In this document: positions 31,803-42,324 of the stretch, in pieces | Layout of the letters: each line of letters opens with the position of its first letter | How positions within the stretch are numbered: the first letter of the stretch is position 1 | Source of the DNA: Mantamonas sphyraenae | Taxonomy: Eukaryota; CRuMs; Mantamonadidae | Reading direction: 5' to 3' | NCBI GenBank assembly: GCA_026936335.1 | Contig: JAPMXV010000016.1 | Coordinates: forward strand, 248,001 to 312,000 | DNA length: 64,000 nt | Made by a program: the position numbers and the translations under genes | Notes under the pieces: model-generated | Databases searched by the model: none | The model's input: only the letters and a program-made list of their open reading frames with translations | Told to the model about the DNA's origin: nothing

Positions 31803-33338
31803 ATGAAAACGGGATCGATTTCGGTGCGAACACGGTCGACGCGGCGGCGGAGGCGCAAATGGCTGGTGGTAGAGGAGGAGGAGGAGGAAGAAGAGAAGGA
31901 ATTGGCGTTTGTGATGCATGCAGATGGAGAGGGGGAGGATGCATACGTGGGCTGCTCATCGTCGAGAAGCGTGCAGGTAAAGAGGGAGGAGGCGAGTTTG
32001 CTCGAATTGGTGTCCCGGAATCCTGACACGGCGCGGGGTGGAATCAGGCGGATGGGGAAGTGCACCAAGCACTGATGGAGCTGCGCAGAGAGGTGGATGA
32101 AGAGTTGATGTGCTGGGATGCAGAGGACGCGGACCGGAAACTGGTGTCGTGGAGCAGGAAGGAAGAGTCGGATGAGAGTGGAGAGCAGGAGGTGGTTTAC
32201 TTGGAGGTGGAGGAGGTGCCGAGTGAAGAGGCGGCACGTAGGCTGGAGCGGGCGTGCGAAGATCTGGCAGAAGTGTGTGTGGCTGAGGGAAGGCAGGTGA
32301 GTGTGGCGATCGCAGAGACGACGGTGGTGTTCCACGAGCAGCATCGACGGTACATGGAGGCTGTGGAAGACGGAGAAGGACATTTGCTGCGGCGTGGGAA
32401 GCGTGTGCGGTCGATGCTGTGCGTGGCGGAGCGGTTGCTGGAATGTGTGGAGAAGAACATGGTGACGAGCCTGCGAGACGTGTACTATCAAGACCCAAAA
32501 GTGCACGGGAGCTATCAGTACTGTGCCTCGCGTGTGGATGACGTGGCGCGGTTGACACGTACGAGCCCGTTGAGTTTGCATGTGATCAGCAGCGGCAAGG
32601 GAATGGTGGCCGGGCCGATCTCGTACGTCAACGAGTGTGGCCAAAGGGTGGACTGCACCGAGCACGGAGTGGAGGGATTGGCCATCCCGGGGATCCTAGA
32701 CAACATCAGCAGGGTGGAGTGCAGTGCGGACGCGGTGTTGGTGGTGGAAAAGCATGCAGTGTTCTTGCAGCGTAAGTTTGTCTGTACGGATGACGGGAAT
32801 GGGTGTGAATGGACCATGCTGACACGCATGGGCGCATACAGTCTTGCAAGAGCATGCGTGTACGCTGTTCAACGTGGTACTGGTGACGGGCAGGGGATAT
32901 GCAGACATGTGCACGCGGAGGTTTGTGCACTTTCTGCACAACGATGTGCAGCTGCCTGTGCTTGCATTGGTGGACGGCGATCCGCACGGCGTGGACATCC
33001 TTCTGACGTATGCGTTTGGATCGCAGCGCAAAGCATACGACGCACAACACCTGGCAGTGCCAAGTATGCGGTGGATCGGAGTGACTGCGCGTGATGTGGA
33101 CGAGTACGGGTTGCGGGACAGGGTCAAGATGGAGCTGACGAGTCAGGATGTGCGCAAGGCTCAAACGCTACTGGAACGAGAAGGCTGGACGTGGATGAGG
33201 CCTACTTGGGCGCAGGAGCTGCGTCTGATGGTGGAGAACGACTGCAAGGTGGAGATCGAAGCGTTGGATTCGGTGGATCGTGGCTTTCTGGTCCACCAGT
33301 ACCTGTGGAGCAAGTTGCGAGACTGTTTGTGGCTATGA
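31803..33338 (+). CDS. SPO11: SPO11 meiotic topoisomerase-like transesterase, three exons
   Basis: SPO11 makes the double-strand breaks that start meiotic recombination. Exons are 31803-31976, 32048-32771 and 32842-33338, with unusually short introns of 71 and 70 nt (GTAAAG...AATCAG; GTAAGT...TACAG). The protein is 464 aa. The catalytic Tyr is in TSLRDVYYQDPKVHG; ISSGKGMVAGPI and DAVLVVEKHAVF (TOPRIM Glu) follow. TOPRIM metal ligands are in LVDGDPHGVDILLTYAFGS, and RWIGV completes the domain. All hallmark residues of the topoisomerase VI A family are present, so it should be active. The N-terminal 60 residues are acidic and unconserved, so exon 1 is the least certain. The start is only 21 bp after the glucosyltransferase stop, and the stop is 8 bp from the convergent gene. 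Confidence 0.93.
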
Positions 33339-33346
33339 TTGATTGA

Positions 33347-34884
33347 TTAAAGCGTGTGGTTGTCCATCAGCGAGGCGTCGATGAGTTTGCTGCCGACGTC
33401 TTCGCGGCCGACGTGGCGAAGCCTCTTCTCGCAGTCGCGCATGAGCTTTGCCTGCAGCTCGACATCGTCCAAATCCATGCGTGTGTCTGTGTACTCGACA
33501 CGTGGCACCTTTTTGCGGTTGATATGCCTTTGCCTTTCCTTTGCGTCACCGCGATCACGCTGGGCCTGCTTGCGGACGGCCCAAGGTTCGCCCAGACGCA
33601 GACTGGTCTCAAAGTTGCTCTCGCGCACACGACGCCTGCGGCGCAGTTCCATTTGGCGCTTTTCTTGCAGCTCATCCCAATGCTGCTTCTCCTCCTTGAG
33701 CTTGCGCTCCATGACGCGCTTTTCGTAGGCAGCGTGTAGGCGCTCGCGTCTGCGGGTGGTACGCTGCTCGACGTGGGAGGAAACTGCCATGTCAAAGGCA
33801 TGTGTCTTGTTGCCCAGGGGCTGAGAGGGCTTGCCGGCGCCGCGAAAGTCGTGCTCGTGCTTGGCACGGCGAAGGCGTGGTGTGCGTTCGTTGAAAAACA
33901 CGGGGTCGAGGAGGGAGAAGCGCATGACCTGGGCCTCGTCACGCGCAGGGGCTTTCTTCTTGGAGGTGCGCACGGGCTTGAGAGAGCGCACGTCGACAGA
34001 AGCAGTGTGGGAGACGAGAGAGGAGGAGGGCATTGTTGTGCGGTTGGGCACCTTTTGGGTCCATGGCTGGCGGACGACACCGTTGGCTGTGCGCGAGACA
34101 CGTGTGCTATGAGGTTGGTCTTGTGATGAGTGACCACGGGTGCCACTGCTTGTGGCGGCGCGTCCGGCGGCGCCTGGTTTCTTGGCGGCAGGGGAGACGA
34201 GGCGAACCTTGTCGCGGGAGGAATTGTACAATTTGGAGGTGCGGGGGCGGCGCAAGATGTCGTAGTAGTCGAGAGAGCTGGGCACGCGGACTTGCACGTG
34301 ATCGCCTGGCTTGCGGGAGGTTTGCGAGCCGCTGCGTGTGCTCCAGCTGCTTTGCTGGGACATTCTGCTTGCGCCTCGCGCTTGCATGGTGCGCATGGTG
34401 GCCCGTTCGCCCGTGAGTTGACCGTCTTCCCAGTCTCTGTCTGCCTCGTCGGCGAGGTCTTTCATGCGCATGCCGTGTTGATGCTCAAAGTCGTCGAGTT
34501 CTGCGGAGGAAGCCGTTTGTCCGCGGGATGTGTTAGGTTGGTTCGCATGCATGCCGTGTGTGCTGCGCGAGAGACAATGCTGTGTGTGTGTGTGTATTCG
34601 CGTTGTGACAAGCACGGGGATACTGGGCATGTGTGTGCGGCGTAGGCAACGCGTTTGAGAACGGGGGTCCCAACGTACCTTTCATGACGGTGCGAGCTTC
34701 TTGCTGTTGTTCGCTCTGCAGACGTGCACGCACCGCTTCCTTGATGGCGCGCTCCTCCTCGCGGTGGAGCCAGTCTCCAGGACGCCAGGTGATGGACCGC
34801 GAGAGTTCGTGGCCTGTGTGTGGTGAGGGGGAGAAGGCGGTTGCAGGGTTAGGGCTGTAGTCCACTCCCGTTTAGGCTGGGCAT
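33347..34884 (-). CDS. Basic coiled-coil protein of unknown function, three exons
   Basis: Exons are 34866-34884 (19 nt), 34679-34813 and 33347-34500. Introns are 52 nt (34814-34865, with a CTAAC branch-point-like motif and ACACAG acceptor) and 178 nt (34501-34678, GTACGT...CCGCAG). All junctions keep the frame and give 435 aa. The N-terminal ~50 residues are charged helix (WLHREEERAIKEAVRARLQ), the middle is Ser/Arg/Thr-rich, and residues ~295-390 are a strongly basic coiled coil (RKLKEEKQHWDELQEKR, RRRRVRESNFE). The motif SLDYYDILRRPRTSKLY stands out as ordered. I do not recognise the family; many such proteins in ciliates and flagellates are axonemal or basal-body components, but nothing here proves that. 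The first exon is an inference. Confidence 0.6.
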
Positions 34885-35015
34885 GGGGCGGCAGCACCTA
34901 TATACATGTGCACACGAGTGTTCAAGTGAGACAGAGGGCACACGTACGAATTTTGTCGTCCAGGCGACTCATGTGGCCGTGCTGGATGGAGTTGCGCAGG
35001 CTGGCGCAAGCGTAG
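34885..35015. promoter_or_regulatory. Divergent promoter region, coiled-coil / LRR-armadillo genes
   Basis: There are 131 bp between divergent starts at 34884 (minus) and 35016 (plus). It includes the AT-richer tatatacatg. The plus-strand start is preceded directly by an in-frame TAG (or the acceptor-like gtag), which fixes the 5' limit of that reading frame. Confidence 0.45.
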
Positions 35016-37992
35016 ATGAAGGGCCTGTACAACTTGGCACTGTCTGCAGTGGTGGACTCGCTGTGCGAGTGGAAGCCGCTGCAGGAGTGCAACGAAAGCG
35101 ATGGAGAAGAGGCAGGCATGGTGCTGCTTCCGCATGAAATCGTGCAAGACCTGTTCCGTGCGTTGATGTTGACGAGCAACCTGACGCAGTTTACGCTGCA
35201 GAACTTGTTTTTCGCCACACAAGGGTGGCAGGCGCTTAGCCTGGCGTGTGTTTCTCCCATGGTCAACGATGATTGGTTGGACATGCTGGCAAAGGTGACC
35301 ACGCGTGTGTGGTGTGTGCAGAACGGCCGCCTGGTGCTGCCTCTTGCCAATGACGAACAGCGACAGCTGGTGGGCCAGCTGGCGTTGCCCAATGCCTTTA
35401 TTTACGACGGCGCTACCAATGCGCTTGTTTCTTTGGACTTGTCGCGCTGCGCATCGATCACAGCGTCGGGCGCCCGCTTTCTCGGAGGTGAGTGTTTGCG
35501 TGGGATTTCCCAGCGGGTTTGACTTGCACGGTTTGCTGGCCCTCTCAGCGCCTGGGACATGGTTTCGACACGGTGGCATCCGTCACACGATGACCAATGG
35601 ATGTTCCAAGGCCAGCATCAGGTCCCGGTGTTGCGTGCAGTGCCTGTGTGGCAGTGTCCGTGAAGGGAGGAATGTGTGCTTCGTTGTGAGCGGCGAATTC
35701 GCGCATCCCCGAATTCCTCTCTGGGCTTCACCGGAGGTGGTGAAGGTCCGGCGAACAGCGCGGTGGGCTTTGTGCAAAAAGCGCCCTGACACAGTTGCAC
35801 CCGCAGAGATGTCGAGTTTGTGTGAGCTGAATTTGACGGACTGTATCAACATCAGCGACAAGGCGGTGAGCGCACTGAGCTCTCTGACGTGCCTGGACAC
35901 ACTGAGTTTGTCAGGGACGGGGATTACAAACGCATGCATGGGCGAGCTGGCGCGTATGGACTCGCTGACTGATCTGGACGTGTCAAACAATTACAGGCTG
36001 AGCGACCGCGGGCTGGAACAGCTTGTGCAGCTGGACGGACTGCTTTCGTTGAACATGAACAGCACACGGATCACAGACGCAGGTTTGGTGCAGTTTACGC
36101 AACTGACGCAGCTCAAGTCGCTGCACGTGTCATGCACACGGGTGACGAGTTTGTCGATGCAGCCGCTGCTGGCCGCCTTGACGAATCTGGGAGCCATCTC
36201 GTTGTTTGAAACCAAGGTGAGCGACGTGTTTATGTCCGAGTTGAAGGATGCGCACCAAGACGATGCGTTTCTGATTGTGGGCTACGGAGGCGTGTCGGAA
36301 CTGCTGCGCTCTTTGCAGACGAAAGAAGACATCCCGCGATTCAAGGAAAAGGTGATCCGTACACTGTGCAACCTGGTTCGCAGCCAAGACTTTGACGTGG
36401 ACTACCACGCGCTGATCATGGAACAAAATGGCATCCAGCACATCATGGACGCATTGCAGGACTACCCGTCGGAGGCAGCTCTGGTGGCGAGTGCTGCAGA
36501 CACGCTGCGCTCACTGGCACAATCGCCAGAGGCGTTGCGTGTGATTTCGGAGCTGCAGGGCGTGCGTGCATTGCTGCACGCATCCATCCACTTTCCTGAC
36601 GACTTGCGCCTGTTGCGAAAGGTCATGCATGCCATCTACCGCTTCCTCAACTCGGCCGACAGCCGCAACGAGTTTATGGAAGCCAATGGCATGTCGTTGG
36701 TACTGCGGCAATTGCGCAGGCATCCTGAGGACCGGAAGTTTGTGGAGCTGTCATTGGGAGTATTGCTGTGGATGAGCAAGCACGTGTACAGCGGGTACAG
36801 CAAGAGCGAACTGTTGTGTGGAGGTGGCCGTGCCCATCTGTACGCCGTCCCGCATCAGGTGTCGTTGGCTGTGCAGCAGCGGCTTCTGCCCGAGGTGCTT
36901 GCGCATCTGCGCACACACAATGACCCGAAAATCAGCCGGTTTGCAATCGACGTCATTGCATGGCTGACAATGCATCCAGCGAACGCAGCCTTGGTTGTGG
37001 ACACGGGAGGGGTGGTGGAGCTGATGCAGTCGCTGCAGCGTGCTCAGGGCCAGCTTGCCCTCTTGCGCGATGTTCTGCTGGGTCTGTTCAACATGGCCCG
37101 CGCAGACAAAGTGCGTGCGCAGATTGCAGAGCAGGGCGGTGTGTCCCTGTGTATGTCGGCTTTGCAAAGCCGAGCGCCCACCGTGTGCACAGCTGCGTTG
37201 GCGCTGCTGCGACGGCTGATGCTCAACGTGCACGTGCGAACGCAAGCCAGGCAGGATGCATTGCAGTTGTTGCAGTTCATGCTCAAGGTGGCTTTGCAGA
37301 TGCCTGCGCTTGCAACGAGTGCAGGAAGGGTGATCTTCAACCTGGCGCTGAGTCGCGAATCGACGGTGCTGGGGGCGTTGGGACGCGTGCACGATGGCAT
37401 GCTGAGCGTTCCTGTGGAGCAGAGCATGCAAAAGGTGGACAGCCTGGACGGTTCCACGAGCGGAAGTGAAGAAAGGGGCACCGAGGGCGCCATGGTGACA
37501 GAGAACGACGACGGAGATGACTCGACGGACAGCACGCTGCTATGGCAAGTAGACCCGTCGCACATGCGCAGTCTGATGACACAGGACAGGCAAGCGCTGT
37601 CTGCAGGCATGGAGCAGCACTTTGAAGCGGTGTTTGAAAAGCATGCGAAAGGGACCACCAAAGGTGGCGATGGCCTCGTCTACGCCGAGTACTGCCGCGC
37701 AGCAGCTGAGTTGGACATGGATATTCCGGAGCGCAGTGATTTTGAGGCGCTACTGGACGAGCGTGCACGCAGGGCGAATGTGCAGCACATGGACGCCAAC
37801 ACGTTCCTGTGGATCTGTAAACTGTGGGTGCTGTGCAATCCCGTGTGCGTGTGGCGCCATCTCAACGAACAGGGATGGGACCCGAGCGAGCAGGAACCGT
37901 TGCTGCAGACATGGACGGCGGACGATCTGCTGGACGATGACAGCGAGGCCGTGGACCACCACGGCTATATAGCATCCTTGAAGACCAGCTGA
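35016..37992 (+). CDS. Leucine-rich repeat plus armadillo protein (ZYG11-like architecture), two exons
   Basis: Exon 1 is 35016-35487, exon 2 is 35807-37992; the 319-nt intron (GTGAGT...CCGCAG) completes a split GAG codon inside an LRR block. The protein is 885 aa. The N-terminus (LYNLALSAVVDSL...LLPHEIVQDLFRAL) recalls the entry helices of ZYG11/ZER1 proteins. Residues ~130-300 are cysteine-containing-type LRRs (LCELNLTDCINISDKAV, LDTLSLSGTGITNACM, LTDLDVSNNYRLSDRGL). Residues ~310-690 are armadillo-like helices (IRTLCNLVRSQD, MHAIYRFLNSADS, LLGLFNMARADK). The C-terminal ~170 residues are acidic with a helical region. ZYG11-family proteins are substrate receptors of cullin-2 ligases; whether this one is an orthologue is unproven. 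Confidence 0.78.
35488..35806 (+). other. 319-nt intron of the LRR-armadillo gene
   Basis: Donor GTGAGT follows TTTCTCGGAG; the acceptor is CACCCGCAG. The LRR register continues correctly across the junction. No gene was seen inside. Confidence 0.7.
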
Positions 37993-38006
37993 GCATCACA
38001 GCGTCC

Positions 38007-38169
38007 ATGAACGACTCGGTGGACGTTGGCGTGCTGGAACCCCACGTCCCGGTACGGGGTTATTCGCTCAACCGGCTTCGCGAGAGCCAACTGCAGGAGG
38101 AGGAGGAGGGCACGCTGCTGTTTACGGATGACGACGACGAGCCTGTGTTTCGAGGGGCCTCCATGGCAA

Positions 38170-38213
<44 letters not shown>

Positions 38214-38714
38214 TCGCTGTCGTCGTCGAGGGATGGGTCGGCGTCGTCGTCGTCGGGTGGTGGGTTGTCCCGATCGCTTCTGACGACTGAATCGATGTCT
38301 GTGGACGATGGAAGCATGCACAAAGACGGCTTTGTGATCCACAATGACCTCGCGGGCGGTTCTGGCGTATCGTCGCTGGCACAGCACAGGTCACTTGCGC
38401 GGGAAACGCACTTTCTGCAAACGGCCACAGAGCCGTTGATGGGCGCTGGTGGAAGCATGAATCACGCGCAAAACAATGGGACAGGGAAACGATCTCTGCG
38501 CAACACATTATCCACCTCGCAGGCAGGCTTGCCTCGGCGTGAGCGGTCGTTGTCGCGCGAGCGTCCTCTCGCGCGCGACACAACCGCGTTGCACATGGCA
38601 CACGCCGACTCGGGGGAAGATGATGAACAAGACGATGGACAAGACAACAACGATGATTCGGATGATGACTCGGATGAGGACGGGGGTGGGTTTTTGCTGC
38701 GACGAAGGACATGA
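38007..38714 (+). CDS. Small acidic Ser-rich protein of unknown function
   Basis: ORF of 235 aa whose ATG is only 14 bp after the LRR-armadillo stop. The first 30 residues look ordered (VPVRGYSLNRLRESQL). A run of about 15 Ser follows, then a mixed region with possible phosphosites in an RRERSLSRERPLARD segment, and an Asp/Glu-rich tail ending GGGFLLRRRT. No domain is recognised. Codon use and base composition resemble neighbours. Because it is low complexity and sits where the 3' UTR of the upstream gene must be, it could be a chance ORF or be translated from a downstream or bicistronic transcript; moderate confidence only. Confidence 0.45.
38170..38228 (+). repeat. TCGTCA hexanucleotide microsatellite
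   Basis: About 59 bp of tcgtca/tcgtcg repeats encode a pure Ser run in the small acidic ORF. It is one of several Ser-codon arrays in this window. Confidence 0.92.
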
Positions 38715-38789
38715 AGAGATGGTTGATGTGTTGGAAAAGCCGTTTGTTTCGTGATTGGATCTGTGATTGGTGATTGGGTGATGCGCTGC

Positions 38790-40869
38790 TTACAAGAGCA
38801 TGGCGGTGGGGTCCTTCATGTTGCGGACAAAGTACTGGAGCCACTCGGCACCGATGGCACCGTCAACGACACGGTGGTCGCAGCTCAGAGTGACGGTCAT
38901 GTAGGTCTGGGTCTTGAAGGCACCGTCTGCGGCAGGCACGACGCGCTGCTCGCTGCCTCCGACGGCAAGGATGGCAGCCTGGGGCGGGTTGATGACGGCA
39001 GTGAACTGGCGGATGCCAAACATGCCGAGGTTGGAGATGGTAAAGGTGCCGGCAGCCATCTGGGCGGCGGTAAGTTTACCGTCCTTGGCGAGATCTGCAA
39101 GCTGCTTGACGTCGGCATTGATTTCCTGCAGGCCCTTGTAGTTGGCATCGGTGATGAGAGGCGTGAGGAGGCCGTTGTCTGTGTTGACGGCGACGTTGAC
39201 GTCGACGTTCTCGTACTGGCGAATAAAGAGGCCGTTTTCACCCTCCATCCAAGCACTGTTGACCTCGGGCACGTGGTGCATACTCATGGCGGCGGCCTTG
39301 ATGACAAAGTCGTTGACAGAAAGCTTGAAGGAGTCGTTTGCGAGGGCGTTGAACTCCTTGCGCACTCGCAGCATGTCGTCGACGGGGAAGTCGACGGTAA
39401 GATAGTAATGAGGGACATCTCGCTTGCTTGCAGTCAGTTTGTTGGCAATGACCTTGCGGATGTTGGACACGGGCAAGTCCTGGAAAGTTGCGCCTGCGAC
39501 TGTGGCCTGGGCGGCAGCCGCAGCCGAGGTAGACGAGGTCTTTGCACCTGCTCCCTTGCTGAGGTGATCCTTGACGTCGGCTTGGACGACACGTGCGTTG
39601 GGGCCTGTGCCTTTGACGTCGGCCAAGTCGACGCCGTTGGTGCGTGCCTGATGTTTTGCGGCAGGCGAGGAGAGGACACGTCCATCCGACGACGTCTTGG
39701 GCTGGCTCTGCTGAGGCTGGCTCTGCTGGGGCTGGCTCTGCTGGGTCGAAGAGGCAGGCTCGGGCTCGGGCTGGGCCTCGGCGGCGGGGGCCGTCTTTGC
39801 GGCGGGCGCATTGCCACCCGAGTAGTTCTTTGCGCTCTCGATCTCGTCCTCGTCAAAGACAATGAGACAGATGATCTGCAGGGATGGCGTGGGGTGTGTG
39901 GGGTGACCATGTCGGGGACACGAAGGAGAGTAAATGCAGAGCGGGTGTGAGTGGCTGCGAATCGGAGGAAAGAAGTGTTTCGGAACGGAGCGGGCCGAGA
40001 GAGAGGGAAGCGAGGGGGAAATTGGACGGGAACGGAACGGGCCCGGGGTTTTGGAAGGGCGTACCTCGCCGAGCTTGACATTGTCGGTGCCCTCGGGCAC
40101 GAGAATGCGTGCAAGATAGCCCTCTTCGGGCGATTCAAAGTCCATGGTGGCCTTGTCGGTCTCGATGCGGCAGAGAACGTCGCCTGGGTTGACCTGGTCG
40201 CCTTCGCCAGCAACCCACTCGACAATGTTGCCCGTCTCCATGGTTGGGGAGAGGGCAGGCATTTCGATTTCCACTCCATCAAACTCTGTGAGGGGTGAGG
40301 AACGAGCAGAGGGGGCCAGGGTGAGCGTGTGCATGGGAGTGAGGGCGGGGAGGGCAGCGCGGGAGGCAAGGACGAGGAAAGGAGGCGCACATGGCAGCCG
40401 GGTCCGCTGCCAGGTTTGCGATTGCACGGGGCATGCATTGTACAGACACAGCACGCGGGCATATGCATGCAAACAAAGGTCCAACGGCAGATATGCACGC
40501 AAGGAGTAGGAGGGAGTGTGTGTGTGACACGTGGACAGCACGGCGAAAAGAGACACCCGGAGACAATTGGTGGCAAATGTGAAGAAAGGAAAAGCAGCTG
40601 TGTGCTGAGGAGCACGTACCTGCAGACGCATAGGCGCGATGGACGACAGAGGCGGCAGGAGAGGCAAGAGCAGGTCCTCGCAGCAGTGTGTTGCGCATGG
40701 AGGCGCCAGAGCGGAGGGCAGGGAGCGTGTGCTTCCTGACAATCGCTGTTGCCACGGCACGCGTCTGTTTGGGCACGTGGCGAGCAGCAGACGTCACCTG
40801 TGTGCTTCGGCGACTGCCCATGGCAGCAACAGTACGTTGACTGATCTTGGCAACAGGTCGGCGGAACAT
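38790..40869 (-). CDS. DLAT: Dihydrolipoamide acetyltransferase, PDH complex E2, three exons
   Basis: E2 is the core of the mitochondrial pyruvate dehydrogenase complex and transfers acetyl from lipoyl-lysine to CoA. Exons are 40620-40869, 40065-40285 and 38790-39875; introns are 334 nt (40286-40619, GTACGT...TCACAG) and 189 nt (39876-40064, GTACGC...CTGCAG). The second intron happens to lack stops, but removal restores VKLGE|IICLIVFDEDE. The protein is 518 aa. Residues 1-80 are Arg/Ser/Ala-rich, a mitochondrial presequence. One lipoyl domain follows (EIEMPALSPTM, lipoyl-Lys in IETDKATMDFE), then a Gln/Ser/Pro linker, the E1/E3-binding domain (SSPAAKHQARTNGVDLADVKGTG) split here only by my window, and the catalytic domain with active-site DHRVVDG near the C-terminus. 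There is one lipoyl domain rather than two. Confidence 0.96.
40286..40619 (-). other. 334-nt intron 1 of the PDC-E2 gene
   Basis: It separates the presequence exon from the lipoyl-domain exon, as often happens with mitochondrial presequences. The sequence is rich in tg/ca. No gene was recognised inside. Confidence 0.8.
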
Positions 40870-40970
40870 GATTGTGTGTGTGTATGGGTTGTGGGGGGGA
40901 AATTGGGTGTCTGGCTCTGCGCGACCGGACACATTCCCACACACAGGCACCCTCCACCTCACACGAGCTC
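40870..40970. promoter_or_regulatory. Shared divergent promoter, DLAT / URI1
   Basis: There are 101 bp between divergent start codons at 40869 (minus) and 40971 (plus). It contains CA-rich stretches next to both starts, as at several other starts in this window. Confidence 0.5.
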
Positions 40971-42241
40971 ATGTCGACCATGTCAGGTGCGTCGTCGTCG
41001 TCGTCCTTGTCGTCGTCGTCGTCGGTGCTGGCGGCGGAAACAGCGGGAGGGTCGGGTGAGGCGACACTGGACTCGGCACTGGGGGCTGCCACCGTACAGC
41101 TGGAGGCACAACAAGGGCGGCTGAAGCAGCTGGAGGAGATGCGACACGAGATGCAGGGAACCATCCAGCAGGTTTCGTATCTGCCGAGCAAACTCAAACA
41201 TCCGGTGATGCTGCCGCTGTGCAGCGTCGCTTTCGTTCCGGGCCACCTGTACCACACCAACGAGTGCTATTCGCTGCTGGGCGACAACCTGTTTGTAAAG
41301 ACCACAGCACACAAAACGGCGGACATTCTAACGCGGCGGCTTCAGTGTAGGTGTGGCTGTGTGGCTGTGTTGCGTGGAGGGAGAACCGATATGCACTCGA
41401 GAACTGGGATACTGACGCAGGCACTGCCACACACACTCGTACCCACGCAGTCGTTGACCAGCAGATCCGTGAGGCAGAGGGCTATCTGAGCAGTGCACAA
41501 CAGCGTCTGGGCGTGATGAAGAGTGCTCGCGTGAACAAGCAGCACGCAAGCCTGGAGGAGCAGGCTCGCAGTCAGGGAGGCGTCGTTAGCATCGACAACG
41601 GCGTTGCAAACATCCTCGAGTACGAAGAGGATGAATCTGGAGTGGAAGACGATGTGCAGGGGGTGTATTCGGCATCTGCGGGCTCGTCGTCGTCGCAAAG
41701 TGGCGGAGCTTCCGTGTCCACGCCTGCTGACAACGACACAATAGCTGCGATGTTTGACGAGCTCATGGCCCAGGAGGAGGGCGAGTTTGACGAGGACTGG
41801 GTGGACGATGGTGAGGGCATTGTGGCTGGTGGCGACGAGGAGATTGAAGTCGTAGACGTGCCGCTGGAACAGGACACAGACGCACAGGAAGGGAGCGCGA
41901 GCCACACAGAAGCGGGAAGCAGTTCCAGAAGCAGCAAAGGAAGCGTCGGTGGTACACAAACAGAGTCGTCTGGACCAGAAGGGGGCCTGGGCAAAGTGGT
42001 GGAGCACAGCACAGCTCCTACGTCACCTGCAGACATCTACAACAGCTTCCGCAGCAAGCAGCAGGCCAAACCCGTGGCGTTTGCAGGCTCTGCAGCGTTT
42101 TCGGGACAGATTGTGGAAAAGAGCGCAGAGATGGGTGGCAACGACGTGTCGGCACGGCAGGAGGGAGTTGCACAGCAGCAGCAGCAACAACAGCAGCCGA
42201 AAAAGATGTCCAGATTTATGCAACAACGAATGAACCGGTAG
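40971..42241 (+). CDS. URI1: URI1 unconventional prefoldin, two exons
   Basis: URI is an alpha-type prefoldin of the R2TP/prefoldin-like complex that helps assemble RNA polymerases. Exon 1 is 40971-41346, exon 2 is 41451-42241; the 104-nt intron (GTAGGT...CGCAG) joins TRRLQ to VDQQIREAEGYL. The protein is 388 aa. The prefoldin core spans about residues 40-160: helix QGRLKQLEEMRHEM, the beta-hairpins VMLPLCSVAFVPGHLYHTNE and LLGDNLFVKTTAHKTADIL, then the second helix. HTNE and LLGDN are typical URI residues. The C-terminal half is acidic and Ser-rich and ends with PKKMSRFMQQRMNR, similar to the conserved basic C-terminus of URI proteins. It is divergent to DLAT. Confidence 0.88.
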
Positions 42242-42324
42242 TTGCGTGGTGCATTGGATTCACTTGGATTCACAATGGACACCATGCTGTGGTGGGGCCA
42301 AGCAAACGTGTCTGTTTCCTCGAC

